A DNA stretch of 64,000 nucleotides from Druceiella hillmani (taxonomy: Eukaryota > Arthropoda > Insecta > Lepidoptera > Hepialidae). This document shows, piece after piece, positions 23,360-33,699 of this stretch; position 1 is the stretch's first letter, and each line of letters begins with the position of its first letter. The stretch is from NCBI GenBank assembly GCA_039881145.1, contig JAYKKI010000126.1, forward strand, positions 669,501 to 733,500, read 5' to 3'. The notes beneath the pieces were generated by a model, which worked only from the letters and a program-made list of their open reading frames with translations, did not search any database and was not told where the DNA came from. The position numbers and the translations under genes were made by a program.

Positions 23360-25870
23360 CCAATTTTAAAAAGGAAACAAACGAAACATTTCGCTTCACA
23401 GCTTTAAGCTATTCACACACAATACATCGTGCACGACCAGCTAAAGAGGACCCCGCTATAGTAAAAACGAAAAAGGTAGACTAAGAAATATATGTATCTC
23501 CCATTTTCATTCAGAGGTCGAGTTACTAAAAAGTATTATGGTCGAAAGCAGGTGCTAATTTCTTAGCTCCTATTCAGAAGGTTGCTCGATCATGACTCGC
23601 TGAAATTATATTATTTGAATGTTGAAAGTGACCGAATCGTTTCAAGAATTTATAAAGAATATCGTGGAGCTTAAAAATGTAAATTGCAATTATATTATTT
23701 CATATCTGTGAGTAAAGTGAAAATATTGCACAACACATTTTAACGTGGTATTTTACATTCGATTTCTTGACATAGGTAATGGCATAGGTAATGGCCGCAC
23801 GAATCCTTAAGGCATTTTTTCTTCCTAATAAAAATGCTTTATGTTGATTGTTCACACACTTAACTAATAAATTTCAAGTCTGCCCTTTTCTTGCCTTGTA
23901 ATTTACATTGGTCTGACAAATAGAAAAACATTAAAGGAAATGTTAAAAGAAAGTAAGTAGTGTGAGGAAAAAAAAATATTCTATATGGTTAAATAAGATC
24001 AAGGTTTACTGGAACTTAATCTTTAAAATACGTGATTCAAAGAAACAAAGTTATGTAGGTAAGTCACAATTGGAAAAGTGTCGTATCGTCGTTACTGTAG
24101 ATTTGATTATAAGGGAAGATGGCGATATATTATGCATAGATTGAAATATAATTTGCAAGTGTCTGATATTGTGGAGGGTTACTTGAATACATTACCTTTA
24201 GCAAAACATGTAATTATTATAGCATATTTTCATTGTGACTTAAATGATATGTTAGGGTATTTCTCTTCTTAGACAGGACTAATTTTGATCTTAACCATTC
24301 TATATCTCGAAAAGTATTTGTTTCTTGGTTTTTGTTTGTCAGTATTTGTTTAACTTAGTTACTAACTAATCGATAATTAACATATTTGACATGAATACAG
24401 ATTTAGAAATTATACGGAATAAAAAAAACTGTTACTTCATTTCGACAGACAGCACTATTATATCTTACAATATTTAATACAAATTTTATATTTTCCACTT
24501 CTCTCCTAATGTATTACAAATTATATATTAAACAATCTATTATCTTCATCAATCCATTATTTCATGCACTATTGAAATGGAACACTGTTTTCATGGCACA
24601 TGTTCTAAAATTTATTTAACAAGCCAAAAAATAATTATATCCCTAGAAAATATTTTGTAGATTAGTTATGGTTTTTATTACGCAATTTGATATTGTAAAC
24701 AGGTTAAGCTTTTTTCTTTTTCCTAAACTAAATCAGGATGCTAATAAAAATACACTTTTACATTATTATGATATATTCAATATGCTTCTATATATTTGAT
24801 CGATTTTTATTGTAAATGCTAATTTCCTGCGAACGGAGCCGAAATCTATTTATAGAAAAAGCGTAACTATATAAGCCAATCGTACATATATTTTTCTTTG
24901 TAAATTCGATGCTGAATTTGACAACACATACTATTATTACGAATGCGATCAAACATAAGTGGATTTCACATTGTAACTTCAAACCGCAAGAAAATGAAAT
25001 CTTACTATAACTTATACGGACGTCTGTAGAAATAACCAAATGCCAGTGGCTCAAGCATTAACTTAAGTGGCGGCCTAATTTATTTGTCTTTCTTTTGAAT
25101 GCAAATAAGGTGATCAGTATGAGGTTTAGATTTTCCAATGAATTTTTCTAGTAGCTGTGGGAAGTTTTTCTAGTATTAAATTATCCTCGTGTTTATATTT
25201 ATAGTTGGAAAATTTACTATGAATATTTTTCGGTCAATTAAATATGAATAAATAAATTAATATTAATTACGTTTAAACTTTTTTAACGCTCAAAATAATT
25301 AAGTGTCTTTAAATGTTTTTTTCAGGAACGTGAAGTTTTAAAAATTATACTTAATTTGAAGTCGTATAAAGTATTTTACATATATTTATCAGTAGTTTTC
25401 ATCTATAGTTACATTCAAGGAATCTATGCATATAGGTGCATCCGTATGCATATGTGCTTGTGTTTGCGTTTTTTACGTAAAGGAAAAAGGTAAAAAAAAT
25501 AGTTTCAAATTAGCAATATGTGCAATTATTTTGAATTATATTTGTACATAACTTTAAAAATTTTTATATGACCATAACTGGCTTTATTTACAAACCAATA
25601 TATTTAAAATTTTACATATATTTGATATTTTGTCAAAGTTATCTCATGTACATACATATTTTTACCACCTCTTCTTTTTCATTGAAATCTTGATCCGCGT
25701 GCATTGAAATAATATATTTACTAGCCAGGATTTTTGTAAAGGAAAGATCCACGAACATATGTTACTTTCGTTCGTTTTTCATTTCAATAAATGTAATATA
25801 TGCAATATGTATGCAAGACGTTGTTAACATTATGTTTTGCCGACACTATGCTATTTCAATAACAGACTCA
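23360..25870. other. AT-rich DNA, no gene seen
   Basis: Overlapping frames at 23,962-24,272 and a minus-strand frame at 24,788-25,054 show no recognisable domain. No repeat partner was found. Confidence 0.5.
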
Positions 25871-25875
25871 TGTTG

Positions 25876-26155
25876 AGAATTACGTACATTTTATTAATAA
25901 AAAACTTGCGAAGAAATACCGATTTTGTGATTTTGATATAGTACTGTATTTTGACAAAAAATATACGCGAATTAGTAATTAAAAACTGAATATGGTATGG
26001 TAATGACAATAAATATATGTATTAAGAATTATGTAAATTTTGTTATTAAAAAACTGCTAAAAGAGACCGATTTTGTACCATAGTACTATATTTTTAAACT
26101 AAATATACGCGAATTACTTATTAAAAAACCGAATATATGGTAATGAAAATAAGTT
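25876..26155 (+). repeat. two-copy tandem duplication, period about 150 bp
   Basis: AGAATTACGTACATTTTATT (25,876) restarts as AGAATTATGTAAATTTTGTT (26,026). Both units continue through ACCGATTTTGT, TAGTACT, AATATACGCGAATTA and ATGGTAATGA.AATAA. The units differ by many substitutions, so this is an old local duplication without coding capacity. Confidence 0.8.
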
Positions 26156-26159
26156 TAAA

Positions 26160-27475
26160 GTAGCTAATATGAAATAAGTTATATCATATTTATTATCATT
26201 TGTTTATATTCTTGACTCAACGAGAATATTTTTCTGCCATATGACTAATTCGGAAGCAGACTTGCAAGTTGAAAAGAAATTATTTTTTAATAATACCTCT
26301 CAATATGCAATCGAATAAAGTAAAAATTAGCGACCATTTAATGCAACATTTCGTCTTTTATACAGATATATAACACACATAACTACGTATTTACTCGTTT
26401 ATGAGTTTACTGCCAACAAACCGATATACAGACAAAAATTCGTTAAAGATTTATTCATGTTTAGGTATCCTGCAAAGGACTCAAACAGCCGAGATGCAGG
26501 GCTATATTTCAAAATCGCAGAGAAGCACTTTAATTTCATTCATGTTGACAGATTTGACATTAAAATGAAAGCCTCTTCATTTCTTTATATATCGTTATAT
26601 TATTGTTAAACTATTCTAATTAAATATCCATGCTCATACATATCATCCATACTCATACATACTCATACAATTAAAACTTTTTTTCAGTACTGCATATATT
26701 TAAACGCCATTTATAAAAAAAATTCTTGACCTTAATTATTTCTTTGTTTTTTTTAATCTGAATCATTTCTATCTCATTTTTTTTAATTTGTAATTTTTTA
26801 AACATAAATTTACGTCGATCTGTTTTTATTATTATCAATCAATATATAAATCTATATATCACGACGTGGAAAGAAAATTTTATACGCATTTTTTTAAGTA
26901 TATTGCGCGTACGAAGGAACGTGAACTTGGCATGGTTAAAGTTTATACTGAGGAGTTACAAAACAAATATACGATATGTGTTACAAATACATTAAATTGT
27001 TTAACACAAATACGTTAAAAGAATCATTGTTTACGTTCAACAATAACAAAATTATTATTTAGTTTCACGCTGTCAACGTCAGACAAATAATAGTCTGTGG
27101 TCAAACAGTCGCACAGAGTAAAGATTGTCGCCCAAGAATTTTAAATCGTCAGACTGACGGAGTTTCGAGCTGTGAATTTTATCTGATTTCAAACGTTCCT
27201 TTTTCAATAGAATATCAAGTGTACGTCACGGATAAAAAGCGTTATTTTATATTTTGTGTTTTATATATTAGTGAATTACAGCTTGCTGTTGCAAAATGGA
27301 CGTTTTGTAGCAGCAATGTGACTTGACTTTCCCTCCCTTATCTATTAGTGGTTTTAACAAAGTAAGTAGCTAAATTCATTTTACGGTCGATTTTTGACTA
27401 CCGGGCTTCCGCTAGCAAGTTTAAATTTCTCCCTTTTAAGTAATTGTACCTACTTTAGCATGTATAATATAAAAC
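26160..27475. other. mostly AT-rich; GC-richer 27.06-27.36 kb
   Basis: Around 27,060-27,360 the sequence is more complex (CGTCAGACTGACGGAGTTTCGAG, ATAAAAAGCG). It could be a decayed LTR or UTR, but no paired LTR, primer-binding site or ORF was found. Confidence 0.35.
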
Positions 27476-27479
27476 TAAC

Positions 27480-28168
27480 AGACCCGTTTTCTTTCATTTA
27501 CTACATGAATGAAGTAGCAAGAAAAAATTTAGATTTCTGAACTTGGTTTCGGTCTCCTGTTTCATTGAGATTCCTGTTTCATAGAGACCTCAATTGTAGC
27601 TCATGCTAATTTAAATCAAGCATGATTCCATTTCCTCGATAACTATGGTCTGTGTAAGCAAAATTCACCCACGACATAATCTCTCGCCTTCTAAAACTTC
27701 TTGTTAGAATCGTATCGTCATCGCTGATTTAACGGCGTGCTTTGCATGCTTTTAGTTCGCCGACAACCTGAAACCTCATTAGGCGAGCCTCGTCTAGGGC
27801 GGACGAGTCGTTAGACAAGAAAAAATTACGTAGGATTTTTGCAGCGTAGGTGATACTATTTCACGCAGCTTTTTGTTAAGAAACTGGGTCACATTGTTAT
27901 ACGTACCTATCTATCGATAGTGACAATCCTTAAAACGTATTGTAGATGAGGTAAATTGAGTTTATAAGAGAATATAGTTTATACGAGAAGAAAAAACAGA
28001 AAGAAAAATATTTTTTAAATGTGACAATTTGAAAAACAGAACTAATCCGTTAAAAAAATACACACCCACATTCCGAGATAGGTCAGTTGTTTAATATTTT
28101 ATCATTTTAATATCACAAATAAATTCTTATAAAAAATATTTTTTTTAAACTCATTCTAACTTATTTTG
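27480..28168 (+). repeat. large dispersed repeat, copy C
   Basis: It aligns in the same orientation with 49.6-50.1 kb and in reverse with 46.26-46.65 kb. Shared landmarks are ATCGTATCGTCATCG / GTATCGTTATCGTC, ACGGCGT, TTAGTTCGCC / TTACGTTCGCC, AACCTCATTAGGCG / GACCTCATTAAGCG, GACGAGTCGTTAGAC / GACGAGTTGTTAGAC, GTGATACTATTTCACGC / GTGATAAAATTTCACGC, and GAACTAATCCGTTAA / GAACTAATCTGTATTAAG. A CTCGTC/GACGAG hairpin is present. The right end abuts hairpin-element copy 3. No coding frame survives; the family is unidentified. Confidence 0.7.
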
Positions 28169-28180
28169 GCCAACTTCCTA

Positions 28181-28372
28181 ATATTGAATATATTTGGCGT
28201 TAATTTTGTAGAAATTCATTATTCACAAAGAAATGAAACTACGTGATGTAGTATTATCAATCTTTGCTAATAGAACCACCTGAAGATGCTATAACACAAC
28301 GAAACCTTGGTCGTGGTAAAGAACTTAAAGAAAGTAGAAATAATACTAAATCGCGTAGTTTTGTTTAATTGT
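28181..28372 (+). mobile_element. hammerhead hairpin element, copy 3
   Basis: It is flanked by a perfect 12-bp direct repeat GCCAACTTCCTA (28,169-28,180 and 28,373-28,384), the clearest target-site duplication of the family. It starts with the leader ATATTGAATATATTTGGCGT, keeps only about 25 bp of the left arm (AATGAAACTACGTGATGTAG), then joins directly to the full right arm. Because copies 1, 2 and 3 lose different amounts of the left half while the right arm is constant, the variable side behaves like a 5'-truncated end. That is expected for target-primed reverse transcription rather than cut-and-paste transposition. Confidence 0.75.
28261..28322 (+). ncRNA. hammerhead-ribozyme-like motif (copy 3)
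   Basis: UCUUU (28,261-28,265) pairs with AAAGA (28,318-28,322), and CCAC (28,276-28,279) with GUGG (28,313-28,316). The core is intact: CUGAAGA (28,280-28,286), GAAA (28,301-28,304), stem III within ACCUUGGU, and cleavage nucleotide C28312. Stem II is weakened by two or more substitutions (GCUAU opposite ACAAC). The unpaired U before stem II is present. Confidence 0.55.
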
Positions 28373-28385
28373 GCCAACTTCCTAT

Positions 28386-29735
28386 TTGACATTTAACTCA
28401 AGTACTTAGTCTGATTTAAGTTCACTACAATCATTAATTGTATATCATTGTATAAATTATATATAAATACATATTTAGGAAAGACCGCAACGAAATCAAA
28501 ATAATATCTGCAAAAAAATAGTGGCTTCAATTTTTGAAGAAAAACAACATGCGACCCATTTTTCTCAGAAACCTAAAACGTGAAATTTAGATTAGTTAAT
28601 ATGGTAAAGCATATTAGCTGACATTTTCAATAACTTACACTAAAAAAACACTCACATGAAAATTTTAGGAGAGAAGACAAATCACGTGGTCGAAAAAAAT
28701 GTGTGAAACACCACATAGAGTGTGATGCATCGTTCAGAAGTGCTAATAATTAATATTTTATTTTTTTTATATTTTTTAATTAACTAAATTTTTTTAATAC
28801 TTAAAAGAAATATATACATATTTTTTAATATTTCGTCCATACTACTGATAACTAATACACTTAATATTAAGATAACAATAGATTTTTGAAAAGAAAATTT
28901 GTGGAAAAATTATAGAGATAATTCTAGGTATTCTTGTTTTTGAGAAATTTACGAGAAAATGAGGAGTAGCGAAATATATTGCTAAGCCAATATTATCGAG
29001 AATATTTCAAAAAGGCTACACAAAATAAAATTAAATGATATATGATGAACATTCAAAAGACTCATATTTCAAACTTCGATTTGTATTTCGTAAAGTTCAA
29101 ATTTTAACTTTTAGTTGGAAGGGAAAATTATAAAATTTTTATAAATATATTTTGGTGCAAATATAAAATTTATAGATTTTTTTCATTCCGGAGAAATTTC
29201 CTCTAACAGATCGAAAAAAGTAAAATGTGTTGATCTTTTTTTATGATAACTAAATCGTTATTGAATGACGATTATCCTACTCGTAAGTTAATACACAATA
29301 CAGCAAGACCCAGTGCCGTAAAATGCACAAAAAAGTGAATAAATTTTATAAATAAATTTGTTTTATTCTTTACCAAGTATTTAAAGTATCCAAGTATTCT
29401 AATCCTACTAATCCTTCCTACATAATTACTAAAAAAAGTGGTCCAATTTATCATTATTCGATTTCGATAATTCAATTATTTTTAACGTCATTTTATCAGT
29501 ATTTACATATAGACTTCCAGAATCAAGACCTTTGGATTCTATTTATAGTAGGTTATTATTAAAGTGTATTCTTATTTCACAATAGTAACTATTTAATTAA
29601 TGTAAGTCGTTAAGATAAATCGAATATATTTTTGAACATATAGACGAATACATAAAATTATATAGAATAAATATATTCATCCAACAAGTGATATACTAGA
29701 ATCAAAGACACGATAGAATATGTTCACCAAAAAAA
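28386..29735. other. AT-rich DNA, no gene seen
   Basis: No coding or repeat signal could be supported. Confidence 0.5.
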
Positions 29736-29737
29736 AT

Positions 29738-29764
29738 TATATATAATAATAATAATAATAATAA
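29738..29764. repeat. (TAA)n tail of the minus-strand LINE
   Basis: About eight AAT/TAA trinucleotides directly follow the LINE polyadenylation-like signal when read on the minus strand, so this is the element's 3' tail rather than an unrelated microsatellite. Confidence 0.85.
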
Positions 29765-30530
29765 GATCATTTATTTGCGGATATAAAATACAACAGGTAA
29801 AGTAAGAGACATATACAAAAAATTTCTTAAGGCTAATGACAAAATTCAAGTAAGAAATTAAGTTGCACCCCTTAATCTAACATTTTTCAATATTTTATTC
29901 AAAAAAGATTACTAGCTCGACTTGTGCAGTTATGCTATAAGCAAAACCGACACGGCCGGTTTACAGCTAGCACCTGTTGATATACATACATATACAAACT
30001 TATACATACATACATATACACACACATACACATAGAGTTAACACGCATACACAAATACATATATGCACACATCCACAATATATAATAATATTAATAATTA
30101 TTTTAATACAGGTATTATATACAGACATATAACTATATACACATTATTACCCATAGAGAAAACATAGCACAAAGAAAAGAAGACACTAATAATAAATATA
30201 ATTCAGATGGAATGATTTCGAAGAACCGATATTTTCCGTTTATTCCGTTTGCATTTGCTAGGTTAAAAGCCACATACGGATTGACCTTTTAAAAGTAGTC
30301 ATGGATCCAGCGGTTTTCAGGGGCGAAGGGAGGTCATTCCACATTTTGGTTGCGGCAAATTTGAAACTACTCCGATAACCGGTGCTATGTTCCGGGACTA
30401 AGAGAAGTCGGTCTCTGGCGCACGTCACATGGCGAATAGCACTGCCGAATCAGTTTAATATATAGTAAAGATTTAACACTCTACAAATAATTTCAATTTG
30501 GACTTTCCGCAAAATTTCTCAAAGCAAAGA
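29738..30530 (-). pseudogene. 5'-truncated LINE: RT C-terminal end, 3' UTR and (TTA)n tail
   Basis: On the minus strand from about 30,530 to the stop at 30,258-30,260 a frame reads ...FGSAIRHVTCARDRLLLVP..., then RSSFKFAATKMWNDLP, LKTAGSMTTFKRSIR and MWLLT-stop. This is the 'SF...A..LWN.LP..L....S...FK' pattern that ends the reverse-transcriptase ORF of CR1/Jockey-type non-LTR retrotransposons. At least two upstream stops show decay. About 490 bp of 3' UTR follows, holding (CATA)n-like simple sequence. Near 29,764 an AATAAATGATC polyadenylation-like signal is followed by a (TTA)n tail. Everything 5' of the last roughly 90 codons is missing, the usual 5' truncation of LINE insertions. Confidence 0.8.
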
Positions 30531-30534
30531 AAAG

Positions 30535-31190
30535 TAGGATCGAATGAATACTACGCACACATGAGTTTGTTTATAGGAACCTGTCCTTATCATATATCAC
30601 AAGGAGAAGGGACAAAAACTAACGGTGTTACCCGTATCGTAATGGGGGTAAAGCGAAATAATATTATTTCACTGATAAATAATGTGACGGAAATGGTCTA
30701 AAATATTGAGGCGGTCAACCTTCTATTTCCGACAGAATCTAAACAGCTGATCGGCAGTGGGAAATATTAGAAAGGAGTCTTGTACTAAGTACCGTGCGTT
30801 GAATAACTTATCAGATTTGGTGACCTGTTTTCACGGCATAATACGCGCAAGGAAAAAAAATGTGTGCACCCGTATGTGCATAACCCGTATGTAATAATGT
30901 AAACGCTTTAATAGTACAGACTTGTAAATCTATATCAAAAAAATATAACGTTTTTGGTCTCACGTCCATTTTCGTCGATTTAATCATTTCAGGAAGTTGC
31001 TCTATTATTTAGTTTTTAAAATTGATTTATTGGAACTTTTTTGACCATTTATTTGGAGATAATTAAAAAAACTGTACAACTAACTATAAACTGTTCTAAA
31101 GATTGTAACAAGGTGTCAGTTGAATAATAACTCTGTTGTTGACATCGCTTTTATATGACTATATTCTTGTGACCAGCAGCTATTTTGCGA
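30535..31190. other. no gene assigned
   Basis: A 67-codon plus-strand frame (30,498-30,701) overlaps the end of the LINE fragment and has no recognisable motif. The rest is AT-rich. Confidence 0.4.
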
Positions 31191-31208
31191 CTTCGCATGT
31201 CGCGCTAG

Positions 31209-31284
31209 TAGCGCAACGGATAGTGTACAGACCCGCGCCAGAATTTCATAAATAAAGTGTATAAATCGCATCGGGTTCGAGATC
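31209..31284 (+). promoter_or_regulatory. tRNA-Arg-like A and B boxes at the LINE 5' end
   Basis: TAGCGCAACGG (31,209-31,219) fits the pol III A-box consensus and continues ATAGTG, like the D-arm of tRNA-Arg. GGTTCGAGATC (31,274-31,284) fits the B box. Their starts are 65 bases apart, longer than the roughly 44 of an intronless tRNA. The sequence lies about 60 bases before the ORF1 region. It may be a pol III-type 5' UTR of the LINE or an unrelated SINE head joined to it. Confidence 0.5.
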
Positions 31285-31344
31285 AGGACACTCACACATT
31301 ATCTTTCTTGTTTTTTTTCCTCTTCTTTCTTTTTGGATTGAGTG

Positions 31345-32269
31345 ACTCTGACATTTACGCAATCGTCAATCACGCACTTCAAATACAGAAAGAAAAAGTA
31401 TCAAATATGGAGGGAAAATTTAAAATACTTTTCTACCAAATAAAAATAGAAATGGAAAAACAAATATTATATTTGAAAAAGTGAATAAAAAATTAGAACC
31501 ACTGACAGAAGACGATACAATTATGAAAAATAAAATTTAAATATTGGAAAAGAAGACTGGTCATTTCAAGAAACGATGTTTTATTTTTTGGTTTGAAAGA
31601 GAAAGAGAAATCTTCATTAGAGCTATTTGAGGGAGTTCAGGCAATTTTTAAAACGGACCTGAAAATTACTTTCAATGCAAAAGATGTACCAAAGATTAAC
31701 CGCATTGGTTTCAAAAAAGAAAACAAAATAAGACTTGTTCTTAATGCATTTGCAAATAGTTGGAACGGAACAAATGTATAAAAATATTAAAAATTAGGAG
31801 GAGCCTAAAAGACGTATATGTTAGCGAAGATTTTCTAAAGGAAGTTTTAGAAAAAAGAAGGGTATTGAAACCAAAGCTAATTGAAGAACGTGCGAAAGGA
31901 ATTATCGCATATATAAAACATGATCGATTGATAGTGGAAAAGGGAAGTAAAGACAATGAAAGAAAGAAAAGAGATCAATCAGCTTCGCCGGAAAATCAGA
32001 GACAGACCAAGAATCCTATGAACAAAAATTCAGCAATAAAGGAGATTAAGAGAAATACATTCAAGCTGATGACATCTAAATCAAGCTCACTTTCTAGTAT
32101 CTCAATCCAACCCAAGTGGCAACTAAATAACTGTAACCGAAAACAGGACAACCCAAATCGGGCTGGTCCCCGTGGGATTATCAGACCACCACACCCCACA
32201 AATATATCCTTATACCAAATAAGAAATAATAAAATATACATCGCAACGTTTATATTTTTCAAAATATAA
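31345..32269 (+). pseudogene. LINE ORF1 remnant (coiled-coil RNA-binding-type protein)
   Basis: Reading through stops and frameshifts gives a Lys/Glu-rich coiled-coil-like N-terminus (MEKQIL..., EKKTG...). Next comes a block with SSLELFEGVQAIFKTDLKIT and PKINRIGFKKENKIR..., then SLKDVYVSEDFLKEVLEKRR, LKPKLIEERAKGIIAYIKHD and RLIVEK. This is the layout of ORF1 proteins of insect RTE-like LINEs, with the 'RIGKK...RPILV.F' and 'R..LK...V+VSED...VLEKR+.L.P.L...R..G..A+I+YD+L+V' blocks. The C-terminal basic Ser-rich tail (KRDQSASPENQRQTK) precedes NRAGPRG and the start of the endonuclease (NKIYIATF). It presumably bound element RNA. Stops near 31,482 and 31,780 and frameshifts inactivate it. Confidence 0.7.
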
Positions 32270-32299
32270 AATAATGGTTACAGAACAAATACCTATTCA

Positions 32300-33595
32300 A
32301 GCACAAAGTTCACTATTATCCTGATACATAAAAAAGGAGATAAAAATGAAATAAATAACTACAGACCTCTGTGTCTAATGTCCAATCTATATGACGTGTT
32401 TTCAAAAATAATACATGGCCGAATAAAGAAACAGCTGGAAGAAAACCAACCCAGAGAACAACCCAGAGAACAAGCGGCATTCTACTATCAATCATATTCA
32501 TGTTGCGAAACAGATCACCCAAAAACTCAATGAATGTGGGCAACACTATTATATGGCATTTGTAGATTACAAAAAAGCTTTCGATTCCCTGAGCCATAAC
32601 TATATTTGGAAAACGCTTGAAAATCAAGGCGTATAGAGTAAATACATAAGAATTATAAAAGAAATTTATAAAAATACCACAGAAATGGTCCAACTGGAAC
32701 AACGAGAAGAGGAATTTAATATTCAGCAAGGCGTTAGGCACGGCGATCCATTCTCCCCAAGACTTTTAAAAAAAAATTTTTTGGAAAATATATTCAGAAA
32801 TATAGACTGGGAAGAGATTGCAATAAATTTAAATTGAGTAAATCTAAATCATGTGAGATTCGCAGACGACATTGTGATATTTGCTGAGAAACCAGACACA
32901 CTACAAACTATGTTGCTACAATTAGGTCACGAAAGCAGAAAAATAGGTCTATCTATGAATCCAACAAAGACTAAAGTGATGACAAACACATTAAGGAAAA
33001 ACATGGAAATAGGATAAAAGCTATCGAATATGTAGATGAATACATATATCGAGGATAGCCAATACCAATTAGGGAGCAATACTCTAAATAAATAGACAGA
33101 AGAATAAGAAATACTTGGAAACGATGTCGGTCACTGAAAGAGATATTTAAAAACGAAACAATGTCAGTGAAACACATACGGTGCAACCCATGCATTCTCC
33201 CATGTTTTACGTATTGATGTCAATCTTGCCATGGTACCAGTAAAAACAACCAAAAACTTGCAGTTTGCCAAAGCAACATGGAGCAAATTACGTTAAACAT
33301 AAGGCTCCAAGACATCTTCAAAAATAAGAAAAAGAACAAAGATGAGTAACGTTTTACAAAAATAAAAAAAACTTAAATGGAACTGAACTAGTCACATCAT
33401 GAGAACGAACAGATAAAACGGAAGATATAGGTAATGGAATGGTATCGTAGCAATGGAAAAGGACAAAAAGGACGTCAAATCAAAAGATGGCAGGATGATT
33501 TACCAAACAGATGGAGAAAATTATTTCGGAATAGAGATGAGTCGAAGACAATGGGGGAGGCCTATGTCAAGGGCTGACCAAGAAAATGGCTGCTG
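32300..33595 (+). pseudogene. LINE reverse transcriptase remnant, endonuclease deleted
   Basis: Across three frames the reverse-transcriptase blocks are readable: ILIHKKGDKNEINNYRPLCL (about 32,315-32,375), the catalytic-Asp block YYMAFVDYKKAFDSL (about 32,548-32,592), FNIQQGVRHGDPFSPRL (about 32,716-32,766), and the YXDD-equivalent VRFADDIVIFAEKP (about 32,851-32,893). Next are GLSMNPTKTKVM and a C-terminal domain with IDRRIRNTWKR...LKEIFKNETMSVKHIR. The end (about 33,478-33,580) is KRWQDDLPNRW...MGEAYVKG, the 'RW.DD.....W...EAYV' ending typical of the RTE clade. FADD retains both Asp. A direct duplication of CCCAGAGAACAA near 32,449-32,473 inserts extra PREQ residues. Confidence 0.8.
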
Positions 33596-33699
33596 ACTAA
33601 CATTTTATCTTATAAAATCTGAAATATTACTATTTGTTCTGTGTAGGTTAAAATTACATATTAAAATCAGTGAATAAAGGCTTTATTATATTAAAAAAA

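Larger units (their letters stand above)
31195..33698 (+). mobile_element. RTE-like LINE, internally deleted and decayed
   Basis: The element carries, in order, a tRNA-like 5' segment, an ORF1 remnant (about 31,345-32,230), the first residues of an endonuclease domain, an abrupt jump to the middle of the reverse transcriptase (about 32,300), the RT C-terminal part to about 33,590, and a short 3' UTR. ATAAAGGC and an A8 run at 33,690-33,698 are the likely tail. About 300 codons (endonuclease and linker) expected between 32,255 and 32,300 are missing, so the copy is a deletion derivative. Stops and frameshifts throughout confirm it is dead. No target-site duplication was found. Confidence 0.8.

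Noticed and set aside
27060..27360. LTR or promoter of an LTR retrotransposon
   Set aside because: No second LTR, TG...CA ends, primer-binding site or gag/pol remnant could be found.
27640..27900. Second hammerhead motif in the large dispersed repeat (UAAUGAGGUUUC ... CGGCGAAC on the minus strand)
   Set aside because: It has UGAGG and CGAA-like pieces, but stem II does not pair and stems I and III are absent in all three copies.
31996..32741. Minus-strand frames of 88 and 141 codons
   Set aside because: They are antisense shadows of the LINE ORF1 and reverse-transcriptase remnants on the plus strand.
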